Shown here: piece after piece, positions 8,786 to 16,822 of the stretch
How the letters are laid out: every line of letters begins with the position of its first letter
Position numbering within the stretch: position 1 is the first letter of the stretch
DNA from: Phycisphaerales bacterium AB-hyl4
GTDB taxonomy: Bacteria; Planctomycetota; Phycisphaerae; Phycisphaerales; Phycisphaeraceae
Reading direction: 5' to 3'
Assembly: GCA_041821185.1 (NCBI GenBank)
Contig: JBGUBD010000003.1
Location: 186,001-250,000, forward strand
Length of the DNA stretch: 64,000 nucleotides
Translations under genes and position numbers: made by a program
The notes under the pieces: generated by a model
Told to the model about the DNA's origin: nothing
What the model saw: the letters and a program-made list of their open reading frames with translations, nothing else
Database searches by the model: none

Positions 8786-9223
8786 TTAGTCGACTCGCTC
8801 CGCTAGCTCGAGGATGATTCCCTCCGGGCCGCGGACATAGCAAAGCCGGTAGCTGTTCTCAAAGCACTCCAACTCGCCGACGAGTTCAGTGCCGCGAGCC
8901 CGCAGGCCGGCAACGACGCTGTCGATATCCTCGACGGCGAATGCAACGTGGCGGATGCCCGGCGTGTTTGCCTGTGCAGGTCGATTGTCGCCTTGGGTTG
9001 ACGGTGAGTGGAACTTCACCAACTCGAGTCGCCCGTTGCCATCCGGCGTTTGCATCATCGCAATGGCCGCGCGTATGCCCTCAAGCCCCACAACGCGATC
9101 CACCCAGCGACCTTCGACTGGCCCCTCGCCCTGCAGCACGAGTCCGAGATCGACAAAGAACTCAATCGCGGCTGCGAGGTCGTCAACCACGATGCCGACG
9201 TGATCCATCCGTTGGATAGCCAT
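8786..9223 (-). CDS. Glyoxalase/VOC superfamily metalloprotein
   Basis: The 145-aa protein has two beta-alpha-beta-beta-beta VOC half-modules. Metal-ligand candidates are His in MDHVGIVV (first strand), Glu in GRLELVKF, His in IRHVAFAVED and Glu in GIILELAERVD, the standard H/E/H/E set. This pattern occurs in glyoxalase I, methylmalonyl-CoA epimerase and bleomycin-resistance relatives; the substrate is not determined. ATG at 9223 is chosen because it directly precedes the first strand; the upstream frame (to 9259) adds a non-conserved leader. Confidence 0.8.
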   Translation of the reverse strand: MAIQRMDHVGIVVDDLAAAIEFFVDLGLVLQGEGPVEGRWVDRVVGLEGIRAAIAMMQTPDGNGRLELVKFHSPSTQGDNRPAQANTPGIRHVAFAVEDIDSVVAGLRARGTELVGELECFENSYRLCYVRGPEGIILELAERVD

Positions 9224-9271
9224 CGCTCGATGGTAACCAAGGTTGGCCCCGGGCACCAAGGTGTAGAAAGC

Positions 9272-9370
9272 GGCAGTGGTACACTTTGGGTGGCACTGCC
9301 GTCAGGCCGTGCTCTGCGCAACTCAGTGCGGCTTAAAAGCCGTGGCACCCGATCAAAGTTGACCACTGCC
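9272..9370. repeat. Approximately 100-bp imperfect palindrome with internal hairpin
   Basis: GGCAGTGGT (9272-9280) pairs with ACCACTGCC (9362-9370), and similarity continues inward through an ACTTTG/CAAAGT block and GGTGGCAC/GTGCCAC. The interior holds a further hairpin, CGGCTTAAAAGCCG (about 9339-9352). The element sits alone between the VOC gene and ybaB. It could be a REP/MITE-like dispersed repeat or a structured RNA. Confidence 0.6.
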
Positions 9371-9382
9371 CAGAAAGCAGAG

Positions 9383-9751
9383 TCATCCGCCCATCATGCC
9401 TTCGAGTCCGGGCAGGTTCAGTCCGCCGGCGGCTCGCGAAAATTCCTGCCGGGCCACTTCGTGTGCTTTGTGAATGGCGGCGTTGGTCGCGGAGAGGATT
9501 AACTCTTCGACCATTTCCTTGTCAGCCTCGGCGGCGTCGCCCACCAGCGCGGTGAGCATTGCACGGTCGATTTCGATATTCACCAGTTCGAACTTCCCGT
9601 TGACGGTTACGCGTACGGCCCCCGCGCCGGCGTCGGCGTCAATCCGCTTTTCGGCAAGCTCGGCCTGGAGCTTTTCGAACCGCTCTTTCATCTCACCCGC
9701 GTTGCCGAGCATCCCCGCGAGGTTCTTGAGATTCTTCATCTGATCAAACAT
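9383..9751 (-). CDS. YbaB/EbfC family nucleoid-associated protein
   Basis: The small 122-aa protein has the YbaB pattern: MFDQMKNLKNLAGMLGNAGEM, a helical KERFEKLQAELAEKRIDAD segment, then AVRVTVNGKFELVNIEID (the tweezer beta-sheet) and a C-terminal helix. YbaB dimers bind DNA and help organise the nucleoid. In most bacteria ybaB sits beside dnaX and recR; neither is visible here, although genes left of the palindrome are unrelated. The Gly-rich tail LPGLEGMMGG is typical. Confidence 0.9.
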   Translation of the reverse strand: MFDQMKNLKNLAGMLGNAGEMKERFEKLQAELAEKRIDADAGAGAVRVTVNGKFELVNIEIDRAMLTALVGDAAEADKEMVEELILSATNAAIHKAHEVARQEFSRAAGGLNLPGLEGMMGG

Positions 9752-9929
9752 GGCATCTCCGGTCGTTCATGGCTCAAAGTCGGTTCCACAACCGATGATA
9801 GCCGATCTTACCCGGTCTCTGAGACCCGGCTTTTACCTCCGGCCGTTTTTCGCCTAAGATTCAGCCTCAGAGCGGGCCAACGTGCCCGCCACGACCCTTA
9901 CGACCGTCAGCCACGAGGATGCCTGGATC

Positions 9930-10502
9930 ATGGGACTTGAAACCGCACTGCCGATCGACGGCGTGTTGACGACTCAGCTTCAGAAGGTCATCAACTGGTC
10001 GCGCCGCAGCGCCATCTGGCCGATGCCCTTCGCCACAGCCTGCTGTGGTATTGAACTGATGGCCACCGCCGCCTCGCGCTACGACCTCTCCCGCTTCGGC
10101 GCGGAGGTCATGCGCTTCAGCCCCCGCCAGGCCGACCTGATGATTGTCGCCGGCCGGGTCGCGGTGAAAATGCTGCCCGTGCTCCAACGCATCTACCAGC
10201 AGATGACCGAACCAAAGTGGTGCATCTCGATGGGCGCCTGCGCCAGCACCGGCGGCGTGTTCGACACGTACGCCGTCGTGCAGGGCGTCGACCAGTTCAT
10301 CCCCGTTGACGTCTACGTGCCTGGCTGCCCGCCGCGGCCGGAGCAGCTGATCGAAGGCGTCATGGCCATCCAGCGCATCATCGACGAAGACCGCATCCCG
10401 CCCAAGGGCCCCGACGGCAAGCGGATGCCGCTGCAGATCGCCATCCCGCCGACGCACCGCGTCCGCCCGCAGCCGATGCCGCTGACGGTGGGGCAAAGCT
10501 GA
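9930..10502 (+). CDS. nuoB: NADH-quinone oxidoreductase subunit B (NuoB)
   Basis: NuoB carries the terminal [4Fe-4S] cluster N2 of respiratory complex I. The product has [20 protein letters not shown], the paired cysteines of the N2 site, followed by [25 protein letters not shown] and [11 protein letters not shown] with the remaining cluster cysteines. The C-terminal extension [15 protein letters not shown] is ordinary. ATG at 9930, preceded by GAGG at about 9915, gives 190 aa and matches the usual NuoB N-terminus; a GTG at 9882 would add 16 residues. No other nuo gene lies on either side, so this is either a split locus or a paralogue. Confidence 0.92.
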   Translation: MGLETALPIDGVLTTQLQKVINWSRRSAIWPMPFATACCGIELMATAASRYDLSRFGAEVMRFSPRQADLMIVAGRVAVKMLPVLQRIYQQMTEPKWCISMGACASTGGVFDTYAVVQGVDQFIPVDVYVPGCPPRPEQLIEGVMAIQRIIDEDRIPPKGPDGKRMPLQIAIPPTHRVRPQPMPLTVGQS

Positions 10503-10561
10503 ATGCAGTGCGACGTCGACCGCCTCGCGTGGCTTCGGCGCACCTTCTCTCTATACCGTTG

Positions 10562-11278
10562 CTACCTGGCCACGCGCGGATCAAAGCTGTTGCGAGTCGG
10601 GCTTTGGTACACATCCTCAAAAGCTCGCACACGAGCAGAGCCGTCGAGGTAGCCCCACGGTGCTCGACTGCTCCAACTCGCGACCGGCCCGCCGTGCGCG
10701 TTGATCTGAACCTGCTCCGCTGCAGTTTGAGGGGCCGTGTCACCTTGCCCCCAATCTTCAACGTGAAAGTGGTCTGAGCCGGCGAACTCGCCAGTGAAGG
10801 CCATCATGACGAATTGAACGACAGACGAAGGCTGCGGCACCTGGTCGATGCGATCGATGCGGGGCGCGTCGGCGGGATGCTCCTTGCGGTCGAGGTAGTT
10901 GTTGATGCCATAGCTGGTCAGCCGCCGCTGGTCCGGATCGTCCGCGCCCGGCGGAGTCTGGTTCCAATAGGGGCTGTCGTCGACCGGTGAGCGAGCCGCG
11001 ATCTCCGAGCCGTAGGACTGGAGCGCCTCAATCCACGCTGTGGCCTGATCGGGCGGGTGATCGTGCCCGCCATGTTCGAGGTTGCCTTCGATCAACCAGC
11101 CGTCGTGCTCGGAAGCGTAGATCCACTGAGCGATCTGGAGTTGACGCATGTTGCTCAGGCAGGCGGTGCGCCGGGCGGCCTGGCGTGCCGCGCCGAGTGC
11201 CGGTAGCAGAATGCCGATGAGGATAGCGATGATAGAAATCACCACGAGCAGTTCGATGAGCGTGAAGCCGGGTTTCAA
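10562..11278 (-). CDS. Prepilin-type pseudopilin (DUF1559-like secreted protein)
   Basis: The 238-aa protein begins [20 protein letters not shown], a type IV prepilin cleavage/methylation signal (cut after Gly) leading into the N-terminal helix. [21 protein letters not shown] is the following DUF1559-type block. The C-terminal part has the 'no-longer-helical' globular fold of planctomycete pseudopilins. The start is a TTG at 11278, because an in-frame stop lies at 11297-11299 and no ATG or GTG lies between. Such proteins are abundant in planctomycetes and are thought to be exported by a type II-like system; the individual role is unknown. Confidence 0.85.
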   Translation of the reverse strand: MKPGFTLIELLVVISIIAILIGILLPALGAARQAARRTACLSNMRQLQIAQWIYASEHDGWLIEGNLEHGGHDHPPDQATAWIEALQSYGSEIAARSPVDDSPYWNQTPPGADDPDQRRLTSYGINNYLDRKEHPADAPRIDRIDQVPQPSSVVQFVMMAFTGEFAGSDHFHVEDWGQGDTAPQTAAEQVQINAHGGPVASWSSRAPWGYLDGSARVRAFEDVYQSPTRNSFDPRVAR

Positions 11279-11479
11279 TTTGAGGGCTCGCTTGGGTTAG
11301 TTTGGGTGGTCAAAATAAGTTGTATGGAGAATAGAATCAGCTGTCTCGCGTGTCAACCGAGTAGCGATGGCCTTTTGCGGTTTCAGGTCCTGTGATTTGG
11401 AGCCGACTTCGCCGCCCATTCGCATCGCAAAAGTCCACCTGCGGGGAAGTGGCCGACATCATGTGTTCCGGATTGCCTC

Positions 11480-11611
11480 ATGCACAGCGCGACCGTCGGG
11501 CTCAAACGCGGTCGAGCATGCTCGCCCGCCAGTTCCGCCACTGTCTTCTACCCACCGCACCGCTTCCAAGGCCACCTTCGCCTTGAAATCAGTCGAGAAT
11601 CGCCGTCGCAT
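11480..11611 (-). pseudogene. Remnant of IS3-family transposase OrfA (frameshifted)
   Basis: Reading leftward from 11611, MRRRFSTDFKAKVALEAV is the N-terminus of an IS3-type OrfA helix-turn-helix protein. The expected continuation TVAELAGEH is found in a different frame at about 11521-11545, so a frameshift separates the two halves. No OrfB, inverted terminal repeats or target duplication were seen. It is a decayed fragment just upstream of the tRNA promoter. Confidence 0.7.
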
Positions 11612-11732
11612 CCGAGCCGTCAGATTCGACTCCTGTTCGGAATCGAATCCACCTTCACCGCGAGCCCAGTTTTCGGGGGGCACTAAAGATGAGAAGTCGG
11701 CGGTGCCGTACTAACGCTATGTCATCATGAAC

Positions 11733-11760
11733 TTGACAACGTGCGAAATGGTTCTATGCT
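11733..11760 (+). promoter_or_regulatory. Sigma70-type promoter of the initiator tRNA gene
   Basis: TTGACA (11733-11738) and TATGCT (11755-11760) are separated by 16 bp and end 16 bp upstream of the tRNA 5' end. A decayed counterpart (TTGGCA, 16 bp, TATGCC) precedes the pseudo-tRNA at 40,048. Confidence 0.8.
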
Positions 11761-11776
11761 AGCGCTCCAACTTGAT

Positions 11777-11850
<74 letters not shown>

Positions 11851-11864
11851 CTTCTTAGCTAAAA

Positions 11865-11895
11865 GGGACTTGCGGCAACGCAGGTCCCTTTTTTT
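11865..11895 (+). terminator. Intrinsic terminator of the initiator tRNA
   Basis: GGGACTTGCG and CGCAGGTCCC pair around a GCAA loop (11865-11888) and are followed by seven Ts. Homologous hairpins with compensating base changes follow the att copies at 28,982 and 31,356. Confidence 0.9.
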
Positions 11896-11996
11896 ACGCG
11901 CGTGTTAGGGGGCTTTGTCCCCCAAACTGACCCCCGCACGCCAGACAAGGGACCTGCCGAGATCGAATCGTTCGATTGCCCGGAGGTTCCTACATC

Positions 11997-13187
11997 ATGG
12001 CTTGTCTCAAGAAGCGCGGCACCACCTACTACGCTCAATATTACGTCGGCAAAAAGCAGCGGCGCGTCAGCCTCAAGACCGACAGCTACCAGGTCGCCAG
12101 GGCCAAGCTGCGCGAAATCGAGAACCGGCTCGCCCAGGGCGACGACAACCCGCTGCCGACCAAAACGCCCATCGCCGACCTGCTCCAGGCCTACGCCGAG
12201 CACGTCCGCACCCACAAGACGCCCAAGAGCGCCCAGGCCGACGTCTACTACCTGCGCGAGATGTTCGGCCCCGTTTGCGACGCGCTCAAGATCACCAGCC
12301 GCACTCCCTCGGCCAAAGCCCGCAAGCGAAAGCCCAAGCCCGGCCAGGACCGCCGCGTCCGCCCGCCTGTGGTCGAGGCCGCCTTCGTCGAAGCGATCAC
12401 CACAGCCGACCTGTCCGAGTTCATTGACGCGAAGGTCCGCCGCACCGGCATCGCCCCCAAGACCGCCAACCGTTACCGCGAGATCACCTGCCGCATGTTC
12501 AACTGGGCCACCGAGACCGGCCGCATCCGCCTGCCCCAGGACAAAAACCCCGCCGCCGCCGTACCCCGCTACAAGGAGCGTGCCCCCGAGATCCGCTTCC
12601 TCACCCTCCCACAGATCGACGAGCAGCTGCACGCCCTGCGCTTCAAGCCGCAGTTGCAGGCCATGGTCGCGACACTCATTTACGCCGGTTTGCGGCGGGA
12701 GGAGCTTCTATGGCTTACAATGGAGGACATGGATTTCCGCAGGGGCACATCAGGGGGCCACGGATTGATTCGCATTCGCGCCAAGACCATCGGCAGCCGC
12801 AGTTGGCAGCCCAAGACCAAGCGGAACCGCGCCGTGCCCATCAGCCGCGCCCTGCGCGAACACCTCGACCGCTACACGCCGCCGGCCTCAGATCACGGCT
12901 GGTACTTCCCCAGCCCATACGGCACATGGTGGGACCCGGACAACTTCTCCGCCGACCTGCGCGACGCGAACAAGGATGCTGGTTTACCTTGGACGTGTCT
13001 CGACTTTCGCCACACGTTCGGCAGCCAACTCGCGCAGAACGGCGTGAGCCTCTACAAGATTGCAACGCTTCTGGGCAACTCGCCGGAGATTTGTCGACGG
13101 CATTATGCTGCGTTAGTCCCGGAACTTATCTCCTCTGAAATTGATTTTGGCTCCCCAACAGCGTGCGATCAACTGCTTGTGATTTAG
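11997..13187 (+). CDS. Tyrosine-type site-specific integrase of segment I
   Basis: This 396-aa integrase lies 146 bp downstream of the tRNA and would insert the element at the tRNA 3' end. It has an N-terminal arm-binding beta-sheet (MACLKKRGTTYYAQYYVGKKQ), a helical SAM-like core-binding domain (about residues 55-170, interrupted by a basic AKARKRKPKPGQDRR linker) and a catalytic domain. In the catalytic domain are Arg233 in GLRREEL, the beta-hairpin lysine in TKRNRAVPI, LDFRHTF with Arg338, and the nucleophile Tyr370 in RRHYAALVPE. The usual first histidine of HxxR is Leu335, and the usual H/W is Asn361. ATG at 11997 has GGAGG at 11982-11986. Its stop is 24 bp before the NACHT gene, suggesting co-transcription. 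Confidence 0.93.
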   Translation: MACLKKRGTTYYAQYYVGKKQRRVSLKTDSYQVARAKLREIENRLAQGDDNPLPTKTPIADLLQAYAEHVRTHKTPKSAQADVYYLREMFGPVCDALKITSRTPSAKARKRKPKPGQDRRVRPPVVEAAFVEAITTADLSEFIDAKVRRTGIAPKTANRYREITCRMFNWATETGRIRLPQDKNPAAAVPRYKERAPEIRFLTLPQIDEQLHALRFKPQLQAMVATLIYAGLRREELLWLTMEDMDFRRGTSGGHGLIRIRAKTIGSRSWQPKTKRNRAVPISRALREHLDRYTPPASDHGWYFPSPYGTWWDPDNFSADLRDANKDAGLPWTCLDFRHTFGSQLAQNGVSLYKIATLLGNSPEICRRHYAALVPELISSEIDFGSPTACDQLLVI

Positions 13188-13211
13188 TTTTTTCCTCAAT
13201 GGATCCTGTCT

Positions 13212-16200
13212 ATGAGTCTGTCAAGTTACGTTACCGTTACGATCGGCGCGGCTGTCGCCAAAGCTCTACTCGCGGCTTGGGTTCGCGACCACACAATCGT
13301 GAACGCGGCAGGCGGCGGGCTCATCGACATGTTGAAAGCGAAAACCGACGATCTGCTTGCTCAAAGGAGAGGACACCGACAATTATCTGATATTGGAGAA
13401 CGAGTGGCCGAGCAGGTGTATGAACTGTTCGAGCGTGAGGGAGCTTCGCTGGATGAGCCATCCAAAAAGGCGGTTGCGCACGGAATAGCAGACACTATTT
13501 CCAATACCGATATTTCAAGCACACTGTTGGCATCCACTGACCTTGACCCGGACCACCTTTATAATATTCTCCTCGCTCAAAAGCCGGGGGGGCTACATTT
13601 TGGATCGATTGAAACCCATCTATACGAACGTGCGCTACGAGAACTTAGCACTCTTACTATTGATATAGCTTCACAGTTGCCGGCCTTTTCCGAACGCACT
13701 TTCGCCGAAGTTCTCAAAAGGCAATCTTCACTTATCAACACCGCCGACCAAATACTCGATGAGGTGCGTCGCCTTCGCGATCTTGCTCGTGATGAAAACG
13801 CGGATCTCCGAGCAGCTACTTTTGATGTAGAGTATCGGCGGTCCGTCGTTCGTACTTTGGACTATTTAGAGTTGTTTGGGGCAGACCTCTCCACCACTAG
13901 CAGACGCCACCGTCTTAGCGTTGCTTATATCACGCTATCCGTACTTCCTGACGAGCGTACCGAGAACGAAGAAATCGAAGAACCTGAGGAAGATGGGAAT
14001 GCCGTAATCTCGTCAAACTCGACTCAAGATCAAACTGTCCCTGCCGATGAGGTTCTACGGGAACACAATCGGTTAATCATCAAGGGAATAGCCGGATCTG
14101 GAAAAACCACGTTTCTGCAGTGGCTCGCTGTGAAAGTTGCTGGCCAGGAACTTCCGGAGGGGCTCGCCAAATGGCGAGCGAAGACTCCGTTCTTCGTTCG
14201 ACTCAGAGCATTCAGCGACCATCTGCTTCCTGCCCCTGAAGACTTTCCAAAGTTAATTGCCCCTTCTATCGCAGGCGCAATGCCTCATGGGTGGGTACAT
14301 CAGGTTTTCCAAAGAGGTGACGCGGTCTTACTCATTGATGGGGTAGATGAGATTTCGCAATCGCGCCGCACTGATGTAAGGAAGTGGCTCGAGGATCTTG
14401 TCGGCTCATACCCTGACACGAAGGTCGTTGTAACTGCTCGCCCTGAAGCTATCGATCCTCAATGGCTAAAGGACTTAGATTTTGCTGAAGCAGATTTGCA
14501 GCCGATGGGCTCGGCTGATATTGCCAATTTTATTGAGCATTGGCACGATGCTGTGCGACAAGAGCTTGAGGGCACGCAGGGACAACAGCAACTTGAGTTT
14601 CTTGCTAGCAATCTTCATAACGTTTTGAAGTTTAATCGCCCCCTCCGGCAGCTTGCGTCTACACCTCTCTTGTGTGCCATGTTATGTGCATTGCACCGTG
14701 ATCGGAATCAACAGCTACCAAACGACAGAATTGAACTGTATGAAGCCTGCTGCACTATGTTGCTTGAACGTCGTGATATCGAACGACACATTGCTATACC
14801 AGGTTATCCCAAATTGACGCTTCGCCAGAAACGAGCGCTTCTTGAAGATCTGAGTTACTGGCTATTAGAAAATGGGTGGGCCGAGATTTCGAATGAAGAG
14901 GCGAAGGCTCGGCTCGCACAGCAGATTACGCACATGCCAAGCCTCCCCTCTATTGCAACGGGTGAAACTGTATTGCAATATCTTTTGGACCGGACTGGGC
15001 TGCTACGTCAGCCCGCTTCGGGCAAAATAGATTTCACCCACCGAACATTCCAAGAATTCCTTGCTGCTCACCGTGCTGCGCATGAAGGCGACTGGGGAGT
15101 GCTTGTCAAGCATGCTCATCTCGATTCGTGGGCCCAAGTCATCATGATGGCTGCTGGGCTTGGAAATGATACATTTCGGTCCTCATTACTTGGGGGCATC
15201 GTGCAGCGAGGTGACCGTGAGCTAGGCCAGCGCCATCAACTCCACCTCTTAGCAGTTGCATGCCTCGATACCTGCGTATCGATTTCAGAAGAGATTCAGA
15301 AGTCAGTTCAAAATCGACTAGGCGCTTTAGTGCCGCCTGCCAACATGACGGAAGCTCGTGCACTGGCATCCGCCGGAGACCTTGCCGTGCCATACCTGAA
15401 AACGTGTTGGAAAGAGAATGCAAGGCCAGCTGCAGCGAGTGTTCGATCTCTGGCAGAAATCGGAACAGAGAGTGCGTTTGCTGCCCTCACACAATATACA
15501 AACGAACGACGAGCAACAGTTATTCGGGAACTACTTCGCGCCTGGGATAGTTTTGACCGCGAATCTTATGCGAAGGAGGTAGTATCCAGCATCCTATCTG
15601 GGCGTCACTCGTTTGTCTGTGATGATGTGGCCGATTTTTCCGGGTTCCAGTATTTTAACTCACTTCGAAGATTACGCGTTTTAAATTGCTGGTCAGCACC
15701 TACCCTCTCTCCGCTACGCGATCTCCCACGCCTAGAATCGTTGCGCCTATCACGCAATAGCCGCATCGAAAACTTGGAAGACTTACGAGGCCTAAGCCAT
15801 TTGACGTCACTTGCCCTCAGCCACTTTCGGGCTCTTAAAGATATCGAGGGGCTGACGTCGCTACCGTCGCTACAGGTGCTCGGTCTCAATGGCACTGGGC
15901 CGGCGATTGATCTTGAGCCGCTGGGTTTATTGCATAATTTGAAAGAACTAAGCCTTCTCTATACATTTCCCGGCGAGGCACACTATCTCTCCTCCTTGAC
16001 CCAATTGAAAAGGCTGTCACTTTCGGATGGTAGCGACATTCCCGGAAGCGTGTTTAGAAGCCTAGCCTCACTAGAAGGTATTCATGTTCATTATTCACAC
16101 ATATCCGTCGTAATGGAGATGCTACGCAACGCACAGTCAGTCCAGGCTACGGATCTCACTGCGTGTAAGTTTCATGACGATATAAGATTTACCGATGCAA

Positions 16201-16505
16201 TTAGCCGTATTCGCGCGCTTTCGATTCGATTTCCGGAGAATCTAGATACATTGGCAGGTATTGAGAAGGCTGAAGGGCTAACGCAGTTGATGTTGGGATA
16301 TGCTAGTCAGGTTGCCGATTTAGGTCCAGTTAGCAGCTTAAGGAAGCTGGAACGCATAGCAATTCTAGGATGCCCGCTAATCGATGATTTAACCCCCTTG
16401 GAAAGGCTGCCGAAACTGAAAGAAATTAGACTAGGAAATTCAGCTGGTTTTAAAACAGTTCCGGCATCATTAAGAAGCAAGATTCAAGCTGGCTCACTTT
16501 GGTAA
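13212..16505 (+). CDS. NLR-like NACHT-LRR STAND NTPase (predicted antiphage/immune protein)
   Basis: The 1097-aa protein has an N-terminal helical region resembling the NACHT N-terminal helical domain, with RTLDYLELFGADL and RLSVAYITLSV at about residues 214-245. An acidic linker comes next. The NACHT NTPase follows, with Walker A KGIAGSGKTT (about 289-298), Walker B AVLLIDGVDEI (about 370-380), a sensor VVVTARPEA, and the winged-helix/helical part ending DFTHRTFQEFLAAHRAA. From about residue 805 leucine-rich repeats run to the C-terminus (LRRLRVLNCW, LESLRLSRN, LTSLALSH, LQVLGLNG, LKELSLLY). NACHT proteins of this kind are known as bacterial antiphage sensors that oligomerise on ligand binding. 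No separate effector domain is recognisable, so the killing step would lie in the N-terminal region. The gene is clearly more AT-rich than its neighbours, a sign of transfer. Confidence 0.88.
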   Translation: MSLSSYVTVTIGAAVAKALLAAWVRDHTIVNAAGGGLIDMLKAKTDDLLAQRRGHRQLSDIGERVAEQVYELFEREGASLDEPSKKAVAHGIADTISNTDISSTLLASTDLDPDHLYNILLAQKPGGLHFGSIETHLYERALRELSTLTIDIASQLPAFSERTFAEVLKRQSSLINTADQILDEVRRLRDLARDENADLRAATFDVEYRRSVVRTLDYLELFGADLSTTSRRHRLSVAYITLSVLPDERTENEEIEEPEEDGNAVISSNSTQDQTVPADEVLREHNRLIIKGIAGSGKTTFLQWLAVKVAGQELPEGLAKWRAKTPFFVRLRAFSDHLLPAPEDFPKLIAPSIAGAMPHGWVHQVFQRGDAVLLIDGVDEISQSRRTDVRKWLEDLVGSYPDTKVVVTARPEAIDPQWLKDLDFAEADLQPMGSADIANFIEHWHDAVRQELEGTQGQQQLEFLASNLHNVLKFNRPLRQLASTPLLCAMLCALHRDRNQQLPNDRIELYEACCTMLLERRDIERHIAIPGYPKLTLRQKRALLEDLSYWLLENGWAEISNEEAKARLAQQITHMPSLPSIATGETVLQYLLDRTGLLRQPASGKIDFTHRTFQEFLAAHRAAHEGDWGVLVKHAHLDSWAQVIMMAAGLGNDTFRSSLLGGIVQRGDRELGQRHQLHLLAVACLDTCVSISEEIQKSVQNRLGALVPPANMTEARALASAGDLAVPYLKTCWKENARPAAASVRSLAEIGTESAFAALTQYTNERRATVIRELLRAWDSFDRESYAKEVVSSILSGRHSFVCDDVADFSGFQYFNSLRRLRVLNCWSAPTLSPLRDLPRLESLRLSRNSRIENLEDLRGLSHLTSLALSHFRALKDIEGLTSLPSLQVLGLNGTGPAIDLEPLGLLHNLKELSLLYTFPGEAHYLSSLTQLKRLSLSDGSDIPGSVFRSLASLEGIHVHYSHISVVMEMLRNAQSVQATDLTACKFHDDIRFTDAISRIRALSIRFPENLDTLAGIEKAEGLTQLMLGYASQVADLGPVSSLRKLERIAILGCPLIDDLTPLERLPKLKEIRLGNSAGFKTVPASLRSKIQAGSLW

Positions 16506-16511
16506 TCAGGC

Positions 16512-16546
16512 GGCCGCCCCGGCGGACTTGCATCTCCGGGGCGGCC
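16512..16546. terminator. GC-rich hairpin at convergent gene ends
   Basis: GGCCGCCCCGG (16512-16522) and CCGGGGCGGCC (16536-16546) form a perfect 11-bp stem with a 13-nt loop, directly after the NACHT gene. A second stem, GGCGGGTGT/ACACCCGCC (16579-16587 and 16609-16617), covers the stop of the oppositely oriented HTH gene. Together they look like termination signals for both directions; neither has a long T run. Confidence 0.6.
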
Positions 16547-16606
16547 AAACATGCGGGGTAGCATGTTGTGTTGAGGTTGGCGGGTGTGGCGTTGTTTTAG
16601 GCAAGG

Positions 16607-16822
16607 CTACACCCGCCGGCTTGCTTCATAGGCTTCGACCTCCTTTCGCATGTAGCGCACAATTCCATTCTTCCCTTCGCCCAGAAACGTCCGGCTCAGC
16701 CCGGCCCGCTGGGCGATCCGATCCACACTCGACCGCGAACACCGCCACCGCTCGGCCAACTCGTTTGGCGACAGGTACGGCGGCAACGCCACGACTGACA
16801 CCTCATTGCTGCTGCGCGTCAT
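16607..16822 (-). CDS. Excisionase-like helix-turn-helix protein
   Basis: The 71-aa product starts MTRSSNEVSVVALPPYLSPN. It has the MerR-like winged helix of excisionases: LSPNELAERWRCSRSSVDRI, then a wing containing GKNGIVRYMRKEVEAYEA. Such proteins set the direction of integrase reactions or repress element genes. The ATG at 16822 overlaps the end of the Rep-like gene by 20 bp, so the two are translationally coupled. The frame is open up to 16900 but the upstream part is antisense-like and not conserved-looking. Confidence 0.75.
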   Translation of the reverse strand: MTRSSNEVSVVALPPYLSPNELAERWRCSRSSVDRIAQRAGLSRTFLGEGKNGIVRYMRKEVEAYEASRRV

